Positions 28,109 to 37,465 of a DNA stretch of 64,000 nucleotides are shown in pieces. Source of the stretch: BOG-908 sp965199235. Its GTDB lineage: Bacteria; Pseudomonadota; Alphaproteobacteria; Acetobacterales; Acetobacteraceae. Numbering within the stretch: the stretch's first letter is position 1; each line of letters starts with the position of its first letter. The position numbers were made by a program, and so were the translations under genes. Location of the stretch: the NCBI GenBank assembly GCA_965199235.1, contig CBDAQU010000002.1, forward strand, positions 3,162,001 through 3,226,000. Direction: 5' to 3'. Under the pieces are notes generated by a model. The model was not told where the DNA came from, did no database searches, and saw only the letters and a program-made list of their open reading frames with translations.

Positions 28109-29062
28109 TTAAACCTCAAGCTTCTTAAAATCCTCGATCAGCTTGCGCACCGCGTCGCAGCTCTTGTCGAACGCCGCCTTCTCGCCTGCCTCGAGCGTGA
28201 TCTCGACGATGCGCTCCACGCCGGATGCGCCTATCACCACCGGCACGCCGATGTAGAGGTCGTGCAGCCCGTATTGCCCGCTCAGCAGGGCGGCGCAGGG
28301 CATCACGCGTTTGCGGTCGAGCAGGTAGCTCTCCGCCATGGCGATGGCAGAGGCGGCAGGCGCGTAAAAGGCGCTCCCCTTCTCCAGCAACTTGACGATC
28401 TCGCCGCCTCCATTGGCGGTGCGGGCGCAGATCGCGTCGATCTTGTCCTGCGTGCTCCATCCCATGGCGATCAGGTCTGGCACCGGGATGCCGGCCACCG
28501 TCGAGTAGCGGGTCAGCGGCACCATCGTGTCGCCATGACCGCCCAGCACGAAGGCAGTCACGTCCTCCACGCTGACGTTGAACTCGTGCGCCAGGAACAG
28601 CTTGAACCGCGCGCTGTCCAGCACGCCGGCCATGCCGACGACCTTGTTGGCCGGCAGGCCGGAGCGCCGCTGGAGCTGCCACACCATCACGTCGAGCGGG
28701 TTGGTGATGACGATGACGAACGCGTCCGGGCAATGCGCCTTGATGCCGTCGGCGACCGTGTTGATGACGCCCGCGTTCTTGGCCAGCAGGTCGTCGCGCG
28801 ACATGCCGGGCATGCGGGGGAAGCCGGCCGTCACGATCACCACGTCCGACCCTGCGATGGCCGAGTAGTCCGAGCTGCCGGTCATGTGGCTGTCGAACAG
28901 GTCGACGCTGCCCGACTGCATCAGGTCGAGCGCCTTGCCGGCCGCGACGCCGCCGAACACGTCGAACAGGACGACGTCGCCAAGCTCCTTCAGGCCGACC
29001 AGATGGGCGAGCGTGCCGCCGATGTTGCCGGCGCCGATCAGCGCAATCTTGTTGCGGGCCAT
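28109..29062 (-). CDS. mdh: Malate dehydrogenase (NAD, LDH-like type)
   Basis: 317 residues, of the lactate-dehydrogenase-like MDH group usual in alphaproteobacteria. NAD motif GAGNIGGTLAHLV, substrate-discriminating loop around TAGFPRMPGMSRDDLL with Arg residues for the dicarboxylate, VITNPLDVMVWQ, and catalytic GGHGDTMVPL. It oxidises malate to oxaloacetate. It is first of the mdh-sucCD-sucAB-lpdA block; the promoter should lie in the 222 bp between it and the pspF 3' end. Confidence 0.96.
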   Translation of the reverse strand: MARNKIALIGAGNIGGTLAHLVGLKELGDVVLFDVFGGVAAGKALDLMQSGSVDLFDSHMTGSSDYSAIAGSDVVIVTAGFPRMPGMSRDDLLAKNAGVINTVADGIKAHCPDAFVIVITNPLDVMVWQLQRRSGLPANKVVGMAGVLDSARFKLFLAHEFNVSVEDVTAFVLGGHGDTMVPLTRYSTVAGIPVPDLIAMGWSTQDKIDAICARTANGGGEIVKLLEKGSAFYAPAASAIAMAESYLLDRKRVMPCAALLSGQYGLHDLYIGVPVVIGASGVERIVEITLEAGEKAAFDKSCDAVRKLIEDFKKLEV

Positions 29063-29284
29063 GGCTGTCCTTGTGCAGTGCGGAAGATCGCTCGGGTGCT
29101 AGACCAAAGGTGGGGGGGCTTCAAGCCGCGGTGAACGGGTTTGGGACTTTGGCGCCCAATCGCTCCACCTGGGTGGTGTCCGGGGTAACCAGGGTCGGAT
29201 TGTGGCCGCTACGGCTGCCGTGACACCCTTCCTGGTCTATGTCGTCGGCCTGCATGTGATCCGAGGCCATTGATGGGTATTGCC

Positions 29285-30355
<1,071 letters not shown>

Positions 30356-30457
30356 CAGGTGGTCTCGTTCGCCATGGATTGGCAAATCCAGCGTAGTCGC
30401 AGCCGCGTGGCAAACGCAAGTTTCGAGTTTATAGATATATATCAATGGTTTGTGGTC

Positions 30458-30474
30458 GTGGCACGGCGGATGCA
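30458..30474 (+). promoter_or_regulatory. Sigma-54 (-24/-12) promoter of the psp operon
   Basis: GTGGCACGGCGGATGCA matches the TGGCAC-N5-TTGCA consensus with GG at 30460-30461 and GC at 30472-30473, exactly the required 10-bp spacing; the only consensus mismatch is A for T at the start of the -12 box. An AT-rich ATAGATATATATC stretch just upstream could be an IHF or PspF region. Confidence 0.8.
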
Positions 30475-30533
30475 TTCGACAGGTCAGGCGACAGGTCAGG
30501 CCACTGACGGCCGGACACGAAGGAGACACTGCG

Positions 30534-30737
30534 ATGACCACCATCAGCTTCAACCACAGCGCCGCCTATTTCAGCGCCCCGAAGGCGCCCCGCATCTCGT
30601 TCGCGGCAACGCTGGCCGCGCTGCAGGCCCGCCAGGAGCAGGCGCCGCATTTGACCGCGGTGTTCGGCGTCGCCACACGCGCCGCGCTGGCCCTGGTGCC
30701 GTTCGTCACCCTGGCCTGGGTGTTCGTGACCGTCTGA
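30534..30737 (+). CDS. Small single-span membrane protein at the head of the psp operon
   Basis: 67 residues from the ATG at 30534, with an AGGAG ribosome site 8-13 bases upstream. The first ~35 residues are polar (MTTISFNHSAAYFSAPKAPR); the C-terminal third is a hydrophobic helix (AALALVPFVTLAWVFV) that would span the membrane. I do not recognise a family. It is the first gene after the sigma-54 promoter and 41 bp before pspA, so it should be induced with the psp genes, perhaps as an accessory like PspD or PspG. That role is inference from position. Confidence 0.7.
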   Translation: MTTISFNHSAAYFSAPKAPRISFAATLAALQARQEQAPHLTAVFGVATRAALALVPFVTLAWVFVTV

Positions 30738-30778
30738 TCACGATCGGCTATCATCCGTACCAACCAAGGATCTTTGCC

Positions 30779-31489
30779 ATGGGTATCTTTTCCCGGCTGA
30801 CAGACATCGTGAACTCCAACCTCAACGCGCTGCTGGCCAGTGCGGAGGATCCGGAGAAGATCATCCGCCTCATCATCCAGGAGATGGAGGACACGCTGGT
30901 CGAAGTCCGCTCCTCAGCCGTGCGCAGCATCGCCGAACGGCGCGAGCTCGAGCGGAAAGTGGCGGCGTTGCAGCGAGAGGAGGAGGACTGGCAGTCCAAG
31001 GCCGAATTGGCGCTCACGCGTGGCCGTGAGGACCTGGCCCGCGGCGCGCTGCTGGCCCGCACCCACCGCGCCCAGGCGCGCGCCGGGCTGGAACGGCAGG
31101 TGGCCCAGCTGGCCGGTGCGCTGGCCCAGCAGAACGAGGACATCGGTAAGCTGCAGACCAAGCTGGCCGACGCCAAGTCGCGCGAGCAGAGCTTCGCGCA
31201 GCGCCGCACCACCGCGGGAAACCGCATCAAGGTGCGCGAGAAACTGCACGACGAGCGGATCAACGACGCCTTCCTGCGCTTCGAGACTGCAGAGCGGCAA
31301 CTCGACCAGATGGAGGGCCGTGTGGAAGCCTACGACCTCGGCCGCCAGCCCCCCAGCCGCGGTCCGACGCTGGAGGAGGAGTTGGCAACTCTTGCAGCCG
31401 ATGCGAGCATGAACGACGAGTTGGAGGCGCTCAAGGCGCGGCTGGGCAACAGGATGCCGCAGAAAGATCCGTCGACCACGCAAAGCTAG
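30779..31489 (+). CDS. pspA: Phage-shock protein A, membrane-remodelling effector
   Basis: 236 residues, nearly all heptad-rich helix, as in PspA/IM30/ESCRT-III-like proteins. The amphipathic N-terminal helix MGIFSRLTDIVNSNLNALLA and the EDPEKIIRLIIQEMEDTLVE motif are canonical. It binds and inhibits PspF when envelope stress is absent and oligomerises on damaged inner membrane when it is present. It is followed by pspB after 9 bp. Confidence 0.95.
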   Translation: MGIFSRLTDIVNSNLNALLASAEDPEKIIRLIIQEMEDTLVEVRSSAVRSIAERRELERKVAALQREEEDWQSKAELALTRGREDLARGALLARTHRAQARAGLERQVAQLAGALAQQNEDIGKLQTKLADAKSREQSFAQRRTTAGNRIKVREKLHDERINDAFLRFETAERQLDQMEGRVEAYDLGRQPPSRGPTLEEELATLAADASMNDELEALKARLGNRMPQKDPSTTQS

Positions 31490-31498
31490 GCCCGGCCG

Positions 31499-31738
31499 AT
31501 GACTGAAGACGCCTATATCGTCACCGTCGTCATGTTCATGGTCGTCCTGGTCGTTGTGCCTGCCATCGCCTTCGACTACCGGCTGAAATCCCGCCGCCTG
31601 ACGGCCAGCAAGGAGGACGGCACGGCGACGCAGGCGCTGTGGGAGACGGCACGGCGGATGGAAACCAGGATCGGCTATCTGGAGACGGTGCTGGACACCG
31701 AAGTGCCCGGCTGGCGCAGCAGGAGCGAGACACGATGA
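31499..31738 (+). CDS. pspB: Phage-shock protein B
   Basis: 79 residues: an N-terminal membrane helix (VTVVMFMVVLVVVPAIAF), then a basic juxtamembrane stretch and a cytoplasmic helix with the WETARRMETRIGYLETVLD pattern of PspB. With PspC it senses envelope stress and recruits PspA away from PspF. Its stop overlaps the pspC start (ATGA), so the two are translationally coupled. Confidence 0.88.
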   Translation: MTEDAYIVTVVMFMVVLVVVPAIAFDYRLKSRRLTASKEDGTATQALWETARRMETRIGYLETVLDTEVPGWRSRSETR

Positions 31739-32079
31739 ACGCCTTGATCAGCACGCTCGACCGGCCGCGCCTTATCCGCGGCGTCTGTGCCGACATCGCC
31801 ATGCGCGCCGGCACCGCCGCCTGGCTGCCGCGTGCGGCCTTCCTGGTTTTAGCGGTCATGCACTGGTTTATCGCCGTCGTGCTCTACGTCGTGCTGGCGA
31901 GGGTGCTCCGGGTTCCTGCACGAAGGGCCGCGCCGGCGAACCGCGCCTCCTGGCCGGACACGGGAGCCTTGCGCGACCGCCTCGGCGCACTCGATGCCAG
32001 GCTGGCGGGCCTGGAAGCCGCAACACTGAGGGAAACCGAGCTCGCCCGGGCGTTCCGCGACCTGGAGCGTTCGCGCTGA
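31735..32079 (+). CDS. pspC: Phage-shock protein C (PspC domain)
   Basis: 114 residues from the ATG at 31735, overlapping pspB by 4 bp. The N-terminus RPRLIRGVCADIAMR resembles the PspC-domain start (usually RGVCAGIA), followed by a hydrophobic span (AAFLVLAVMHWFIAVVLYVVLA) and a charged C-terminal helix. It partners PspB at the inner membrane in stress sensing. The sequence is more divergent than PspA or PspB, but context is decisive. Confidence 0.85.
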   Translation: MNALISTLDRPRLIRGVCADIAMRAGTAAWLPRAAFLVLAVMHWFIAVVLYVVLARVLRVPARRAAPANRASWPDTGALRDRLGALDARLAGLEAATLRETELARAFRDLERSR

Positions 32080-32241
32080 CCGACACGACGCTGGTCCACG
32101 CTTTGGCAGCCATCGGCCGTGCCCCGACTCGATCGCGTCATATGCGCGCAAGGAGCCGGCCCTGCCGGCGCTGCGCCGCACCTTTGCAAACAGCCTGGAC
32201 GGCACAGTTTTGCTCCAGCCCATGATCGGCGAGGAGTTTCG

Positions 32242-32574
32242 ATGCTGGTTCTGTTTGCCACCGCCTTCTTGCTGTTCGGCGCGCCGGCCATCCTGCTGTA
32301 CGCTGGCCGCCTGATCCAGTCGCAGACGGACGCGATCCGTCTGGGCGCCACCCGGCCGAAGCCGGTTCTGACAGGGACCGAATGGTACTGCCGCCCGCCT
32401 CAACCCTTGTTCGGGCAGGGGGCCGCCGGCGTTTCGGGCGCAGAGGATGCTGCGCCGGCTCCGCAGGCCTCCATCCGTGACGAGCAATGGTTCAACCGGC
32501 CTTCAAAGCCGCTCTTCGCCTGGCCGGGCATCCGGCAGATCTTTCGGCGGCCACGGAACGCGACAAGCGTGTAG
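32242..32574 (+). CDS. Small membrane-anchored protein, unrecognised
   Basis: 110 residues from the ATG at 32242 with a GAGGAG ribosome site. One N-terminal span (MLVLFATAFLLFGAPAILLY) is followed by a polar tail with two similar motifs, EWYCRPPQPLF (~47-57) and QWFNRPSKPLF (~82-92), so the tail contains a degenerate internal duplication of W(Y/F)xRPxxPLF. It lies 162 bp after pspC on the same strand and could be co-induced. No family recognised. Confidence 0.6.
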   Translation: MLVLFATAFLLFGAPAILLYAGRLIQSQTDAIRLGATRPKPVLTGTEWYCRPPQPLFGQGAAGVSGAEDAAPAPQASIRDEQWFNRPSKPLFAWPGIRQIFRRPRNATSV

Positions 32575-32583
32575 GATGCCGGC

Positions 32584-32991
32584 TCAGCGACCTGCCTGCA
32601 GCATGGCCAGAGCCGCAGCTTGGCCCAGGTCGATGCCGCGCTGATGGCTTTGGTTTTCCGCGGCGTCCGCATCGCCGCCGCACGCGGCGATCGATCGTGC
32701 GAGGTCGTTCGTGGCATCGTCGCGATCCTGGGTGGGAGCAAGGTCCTCCCGGTGGTTGATCCAGACCAAGTAAAGGGTCTGAACGGTCGCCTCCTGCGCG
32801 CGAGACGCCGCGCATGACAGGATGGGGTCGACCGCGGGCTTGCTGGCCATCAGCGTCTGCCGCTGCGCCGCACGCTGCCTCTCGAACATCAGCTGGTCGC
32901 GCGGATCCAGGCCAGGGTGTCCGTTCCGCGCCGTGCTCAGCACCAGGATGCCGACCAGAACAGCTGCCGAGACGGCGATCGCTTTCCACAT
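32584..32991 (-). CDS. Hypothetical protein with N-terminal membrane anchor
   Basis: 135 residues from the ATG at 32991, where a basic start and hydrophobic helix (MWKAIAVSAAVLVGILVLST) begin; a longer in-frame start would put an Arg/Pro-rich tail before the signal. The rest is polar and helical, with two cysteines (CAASRAQ and AACGGD) that could form a disulfide if periplasmic. It converges on the small membrane protein upstream (9-bp gap). No family recognised. Confidence 0.5.
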   Translation of the reverse strand: MWKAIAVSAAVLVGILVLSTARNGHPGLDPRDQLMFERQRAAQRQTLMASKPAVDPILSCAASRAQEATVQTLYLVWINHREDLAPTQDRDDATNDLARSIAACGGDADAAENQSHQRGIDLGQAAALAMLQAGR

Positions 32992-33108
32992 GGCTGAATG
33001 CTCCCGGCCGCGCCGGCGCGGCGCCTTCGGTGGTGACCATGGCCCGTGCCAGCAGGCTTGCAACCCGCCAGGCCCGCGTCTAATCAGTCACGCCCAGGTC
33101 GCCCATGC

Positions 33109-33183
<75 letters not shown>

Positions 33184-33417
33184 CTGGTCGCGCGCACGGC
33201 CTCGACCCGCTCGTCTGCGATTTGGCACCCCTCCCTGCAGGGAGGCCAGGGCGAACTGATGCCGGCGCGCCGCGGGTGCGCCCGGTTTCAGCGCGAAGAT
33301 TTGCTGCCCATGCCGAAACTGTACCGTTCACCTCGAACGTTACGGCAGGCCGGCTCGACGACATCCACGCGAGGATCAATGCGTCAATCGGGCCTCGATG
33401 ACCTTCGGGAGAGACAC

Positions 33418-33753
33418 ATGCTCACCAGGACGGCAATCTACGAGGGCGTGATCAAGGCCGGGCAGGAGGACGCCTTCTTCCGGCGGGTGCGCGACGAGCT
33501 GGAGCCGCTCTGGCGGCGGTTTCCCGGCGTCACCGCGGTCCGTGTCCAGCGCATGCGCTCGGCGGACGCCGACTCGCGTCCGATCGCCATGATCCTGGAG
33601 ATGGATTTTCCGGACATGCAGGCGATCGAGGCATGTCTCGCCTCGCCGATCCGGCCCGAATCCCATACCGCCACGCTGGACGTGATGAGGCTGTTTGACG
33701 GGCGCTTCTACCATCTGGTGACCGAATCCGCTGCGCTGACACCCGATGGCTGA
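33418..33753 (+). CDS. Dimeric alpha/beta-barrel (EthD-like) protein
   Basis: 111 residues from the ATG at 33418 with a GGGAGAG ribosome site. The pattern of a strand (TRTAIYEGVIK), helix (FFRRVRDELEPLWRRF), strand (VTAVRVQRM) and a later AMILEMDFPDMQAIEACLAS helix followed by a short ending is that of small EthD/ABM-type dimeric ferredoxin-like barrels. Relatives include monooxygenases and stress-induced proteins; the substrate cannot be inferred. It stands alone between the tRNA and a repeat-bearing gap. Confidence 0.6.
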   Translation: MLTRTAIYEGVIKAGQEDAFFRRVRDELEPLWRRFPGVTAVRVQRMRSADADSRPIAMILEMDFPDMQAIEACLASPIRPESHTATLDVMRLFDGRFYHLVTESAALTPDG

Positions 33754-34179
33754 TCCCGTCGGTGGCGTTGCCTCAGACCAACTCGTCACGCTGCCAGCGG
33801 CCCGGGCGAACTGGCAACGAGCGCGGGCCTGCTTTCATTGGCTGTCAACGGACCAGCCGCTCGGCAGCCTCACTCGTGGACGAGACACCTTATCCGGAGC
33901 CATTCGTCCAACGTCGGGTTGAAGCCCGGAAGCGGGATGCGCCAGACAGGCTCAGTCGCTAGCAGGAGAGCCGCCCACGGCTTCTTGACTCCGGCAATGT
34001 CCGGCAAACGGAACGCCCTGGCCCTTTCTAGACCGGTTTCCCGCAGAGTGTCCGCGAATAGGCGGACCTCGAACCGGTCTAGGCTTGTTTTGCGAGCCAT
34101 CTCGTCGCTCCGACTACTCCAGTCTGCGTGACATTGCTCAAACATCGCTTTGGCATGAAGGCCATTCGCGGTTCCAGAT
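33754..34179. other. 426-bp intergenic region, no gene
   Basis: Between the EthD-like gene and the convergent GH16 gene I see no credible reading frame. The only recognisable content is family A repeat copy 5 at 34028-34141. The first ~270 bp show neither coding bias nor clear dyads. Confidence 0.6.
34028..34141 (-). repeat. Family A repeat, copy 5
   Basis: CTAGACCGGTTTCCCGCAGA ... GAACCGGTCTAG hairpin module followed by the 56-bp arm ending GTGACATTGCTCA. The left CTAG is intact; the right end has decayed. It lies 38 bp beyond the GH16 stop codon. Confidence 0.85.
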
Positions 34180-35028
34180 TCACAGCGGCGGCATCGCCGG
34201 GATCTGCGATGCACCCCACGAGCCGAGTTTCCACGACGAGACGCGCCTGATCGACATCACCGCGCCATCGAAGCTGGGCGGAGGAGAGCCGGGCCAGGTG
34301 CCGCCGACAGCCAGGTTGATGATCAGGTAACCCGGGCTGGTCGCGTTTGCAGGACGCGGCAGCGATGCCATCGCAACACCGTCGCGGAAGTAGGTGATCG
34401 TCGTGGCCGACGGGTCCCAGAGCAGTCCGTAGTCGTGCAGCCCCGCGGTGTCGACGCCGCTGACCCACGCACTCTGCGCCCAGGTGTCGTTGGCGTTGTT
34501 GCAGCCCAGCCGGTAACAGGCGTCGGACGGCGCGCCGCTCTGATCCACGCCGGGCTTTTCGAAGATGTCGATCTCCCAGTTCCACGAGCCGTCGGCGGGC
34601 ATCATCCAGAAGGCGGGCCACAATCCCTGCCCCTGCGGCAGGCGGGCGCGCAGGTTGAAATAGCCGCCGGCAAGCGCGTAAGCCCGGTTCTGCGTCAGGC
34701 ACCCCGAGGTGTAGGGCTGCTGGGGAAAGTGGATGCCGGGTGCCGCCGTGGCGGCGAGCAGGAGCGGGGCCGGGTAGGGTGTCACGATCCCTGTATCCTC
34801 GTAGGATTGCTGTTCGCCGTTGGCCGACAGGAACCGCGCCGAGCCGTCCTCGCTCCCCGTGTTGGCCGGCCACCCCTGCTGCAGCATCTTCGCCCAGCGG
34901 CCGGCGCAGGGTTGTGTCGGCGGCCAAGCGCTGCCGGCGAACGGGATCCAGCGGGCCGAGTCGTCCGCGCTGAACCAGTCGTCGAAGTAGGGCAGGGGGA
35001 ATCTTATGGCGTCGGTCTGCAGAGACAT
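34180..35028 (-). CDS. Glycoside hydrolase family 16 protein
   Basis: 282 residues from the ATG at 35028, which has an AGGAAG ribosome site. The GH16 signature is WEIDIFEKPG (E-I-D-x-x-E: nucleophile, helper and acid/base), preceded by the GLWPAFWMMPADG strand common to beta-glucanases and laminarinases. The jelly-roll pattern continues to GYLIINLAVGGTWPG. It would hydrolyse, or transfer, beta-1,3/1,4-glucan or galactan. No signal peptide is visible from this start, which is odd for a GH16 enzyme; an upstream ATG at 35064 does not add one. Low sequence detail prevents a substrate call. Confidence 0.85.
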   Translation of the reverse strand: MSLQTDAIRFPLPYFDDWFSADDSARWIPFAGSAWPPTQPCAGRWAKMLQQGWPANTGSEDGSARFLSANGEQQSYEDTGIVTPYPAPLLLAATAAPGIHFPQQPYTSGCLTQNRAYALAGGYFNLRARLPQGQGLWPAFWMMPADGSWNWEIDIFEKPGVDQSGAPSDACYRLGCNNANDTWAQSAWVSGVDTAGLHDYGLLWDPSATTITYFRDGVAMASLPRPANATSPGYLIINLAVGGTWPGSPPPSFDGAVMSIRRVSSWKLGSWGASQIPAMPPL

Positions 35029-35264
35029 CGGTGCTTCCTGTTCGCGGGCCATGCCGACCGCCAAACCTCTGCGGCCGACATCGCAGTGCTGGTATCGGCC
35101 GGGCGGCCATGATCGCGCGGCCGATGCCGTTGCCGGCGATCAGCGCGAGATCACAAATTAAACCGTTTCGAGTACGGGCATAAGTATCGTCATGCGTGCA
35201 CCTGTTTCGGCGCGTCGCGTGATTTGTCTTGCCCTGCGGTGTGATCGCCTTATCGGCATAGGCC

Positions 35265-36545
35265 GTGCAGATCATCGAACATCGCGACACCGTCCCCCTG
35301 CCGTCGCTGAGGCCGGAGGTGCGGCTGGCGGCCGTGCTGGCTTTCGTCGCCATGGTCTGGTTTCGCATGCCGCTGATAATGCAGGCGGGCCGGTTTTGGG
35401 CGGAGGAAGGGACGATCTACTTCCTTCACGCCTGGACGATGCCTTGGTGGCGCGCGCTTTTCCTGCCGGCGAACGGCTATCTCAGCCTCGCCGCCAACGC
35501 CGCGGGCTTGCTCGCCCACGACCTGGTTCCCTTGCGGGACGCGCCGCACGTGACCACGGCCATCGCCCTGGCGATCCAGGTCTTGCCCGCCATCCTGCTG
35601 GCGACCGCACGCGATGCCTGGCTGCAACGGCCGGCGGTGCTGTTTGCGGCGATGATCCTGATCGGAATGCCGCCCGCCTGCGACGAGGTCTGGCTCAACA
35701 CCGCCAACAGCCAGTTCCACCTGGAGCTTGCCGCCGCACTTTGCCTGGTTCTGGACACGCCATCAGGCGTCTGGGCCGTGTTGCGCGGAGCGCTGGTGTT
35801 CCTGACGCCTCTGTGCGGCCCTGGAAGCATCGCCCTGGCGCCGCTTTTCGTGCTGCGCGCCGGGTTGGATCGTCGGAAGTCCAGCGTTGTTCGGGCGGCT
35901 CTCGTGTTGGCCGGTGCCGCCGTACAGGTCCTCGCCTTCTACACGCCAAGTCCGGGTCGCGGCCATCTCCTCGGGCCCCGGCTCCTCGCCCTCATATTCT
36001 CGGTCAAGCACCTGGCAATACCGCTGCTGGGAGAACAGGGCGCCGAGCGTGTGGCGGCAAACATCCAGAGCGATCTGGGTGCGGGGCACGTCCCGGCGAT
36101 CGCTATCCTTGTCGCGGCCGGGAGTGTCATGCTGGTTTGCTCTGCCGCCGTCATGCGCCGGCGCCAGGAACCGTTCTGGCTCTTTGCGTGCGGCGCTGCC
36201 TTGGCCATACTGTCCTATGACGGGGCGTTAGGGAGCGGGCCGGGGCTCATCACCGTGATCGGCGCCAACCGATACGCGTTCGCCTCGTCGGTCCTATTTG
36301 CGCTCGGCGTGCTGGCGCTGGCGGCAACCGCGCGGGAGTTCGATGCCGTCGCACGAGCATGCTGGGTGGCGGTGATTTGGCTCGTGGCGATCTCGGTCCA
36401 GCAGAGTTTCCTGCCGCAGGACGACATGTTCAGGAAGGGCCCGGACTGGGGGGCGGAACTGGCCGCCTGGCATGCCGACCGCAGCCATCCCTTGGCGATC
36501 TGGCCGACTGGATGGGTGATGAAGCTGCCGCCCTGGGCGCCGTAA
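35265..36545 (+). CDS. Polytopic membrane protein, possible GT-C-like, unrecognised
   Basis: 426 residues beginning at a GTG (35265). About ten hydrophobic spans are spread along the chain. An early loop FWAEEGTIYFLHAW carries an acidic pair just after the first span, and a TANSQFHLELAAALCLVL segment follows later. An acidic residue in the first periplasmic loop is the hallmark of GT-C glycosyltransferases and of O-antigen glucosyltransferases, but I cannot place this protein in a named family. It is convergent with the amidohydrolase gene. There is no clear ribosome site, so the start is uncertain. Confidence 0.55.
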   Translation: MQIIEHRDTVPLPSLRPEVRLAAVLAFVAMVWFRMPLIMQAGRFWAEEGTIYFLHAWTMPWWRALFLPANGYLSLAANAAGLLAHDLVPLRDAPHVTTAIALAIQVLPAILLATARDAWLQRPAVLFAAMILIGMPPACDEVWLNTANSQFHLELAAALCLVLDTPSGVWAVLRGALVFLTPLCGPGSIALAPLFVLRAGLDRRKSSVVRAALVLAGAAVQVLAFYTPSPGRGHLLGPRLLALIFSVKHLAIPLLGEQGAERVAANIQSDLGAGHVPAIAILVAAGSVMLVCSAAVMRRRQEPFWLFACGAALAILSYDGALGSGPGLITVIGANRYAFASSVLFALGVLALAATAREFDAVARACWVAVIWLVAISVQQSFLPQDDMFRKGPDWGAELAAWHADRSHPLAIWPTGWVMKLPPWAP

Positions 36546-36556
36546 ATCTGGCGAGG

Positions 36557-37381
36557 CTATCCGAGTTCGGCCAGTGCTTGCGGCAGTGCCGAGGCGAGCA
36601 GACCCGACCAGGCGGCCTGGCCGAGGGGCTCGGCGATAAGGTCCTGTCGCACCTCCAGCTCCACGTGGGGAAGCAAGCGGGCTTCGGCATGCATCGGCAC
36701 GGCGTAGTCGGACTCGTCGCTGAGCGTGTAGGGCTCGTTCTCGCCGACGCAGAAGCCCGCCTGGCGGAGGCGGGCGGCCAGTGCCAGGGACAGCCTTGGG
36801 TCGCGGTTGAACAGCACGCCTGCGTGCCAGGGGCGGACGACGCCTGCCAGCACCGGCGTAAAGCTGTGCATGGCGAGCAGCACCGTGGGCTGGGCCGCCG
36901 AGCGGCGCCTGTCCAGCTCGTCGGAGATGGCCTGGTGGTAGGGCGCGAATATCTCGCGCACCCTGGCCTGCCGGCCGGACTCCGACAGGTGCTGGTTCGC
37001 GGCAATGGCGGTGCCGTCGCTGACCGGCGGGATCGAGGTTGGGTGGCCCGGCTTGCGGTTGCAGTCGATCACCAGGCGCGAATAGACCTGCTCGATCCAG
37101 GTCGCGTTCAGCAAGGGGGCGAGCTGCGCGCACACGCCGGCGATGCCGATGTCCCAGGCGATGTGGCGGTCCCAATCAACCGGGGAGACGCCCATGTCGC
37201 CCAGGCAGGCTGGCACCCGCCGGCCTGCGTGGTCGCAGACCAGCAGGAAAGGCGAGGGGGCGCCCTGATGATGGACGCGCACGGGGGGCGGGTCGCCAGG
37301 GCCCAGCAGGTGCGGCGCTTGGCGGTTTGCGCTATTCGACGTCTGGGCTGGCATGGGCGTTTCGGCTGGGCATGGGGGCAT
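36557..37381 (-). CDS. N-formylglutamate amidohydrolase family protein
   Basis: 274 residues from the ATG at 37381 (a second ATG at 37354 is equally possible). The family core is clear: LLVCDHAGRRVPACLG, DWDRHIAWDIGIAGV, YSRLVIDCNRKPGHPTSIP, LLAMHSFTPVLAG and LPHVELEVRQDLI, giving the Asp/His/Glu metal-site pattern. The characterised members hydrolyse N-formylglutamate in histidine degradation, but no hut genes are nearby and many family members are of unknown substrate. It diverges from the first transglutaminase gene. Confidence 0.8.
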   Translation of the reverse strand: MPPCPAETPMPAQTSNSANRQAPHLLGPGDPPPVRVHHQGAPSPFLLVCDHAGRRVPACLGDMGVSPVDWDRHIAWDIGIAGVCAQLAPLLNATWIEQVYSRLVIDCNRKPGHPTSIPPVSDGTAIAANQHLSESGRQARVREIFAPYHQAISDELDRRRSAAQPTVLLAMHSFTPVLAGVVRPWHAGVLFNRDPRLSLALAARLRQAGFCVGENEPYTLSDESDYAVPMHAEARLLPHVELEVRQDLIAEPLGQAAWSGLLASALPQALAELG

Positions 37382-37465
37382 GCCGATTGCATAATCCTCA
37401 ACGGCGGTGCAGCCCAGCCCTTGCTGCGGCCGGCCAGAAACCGCGTGACCTCGGAGGTGTGGGCG

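Noticed and set aside
33184..33417. Prophage or island integration at the tRNA-Thr gene
   Set aside because: No integrase, no repeat of the tRNA 3' end and no foreign genes are seen next to it.
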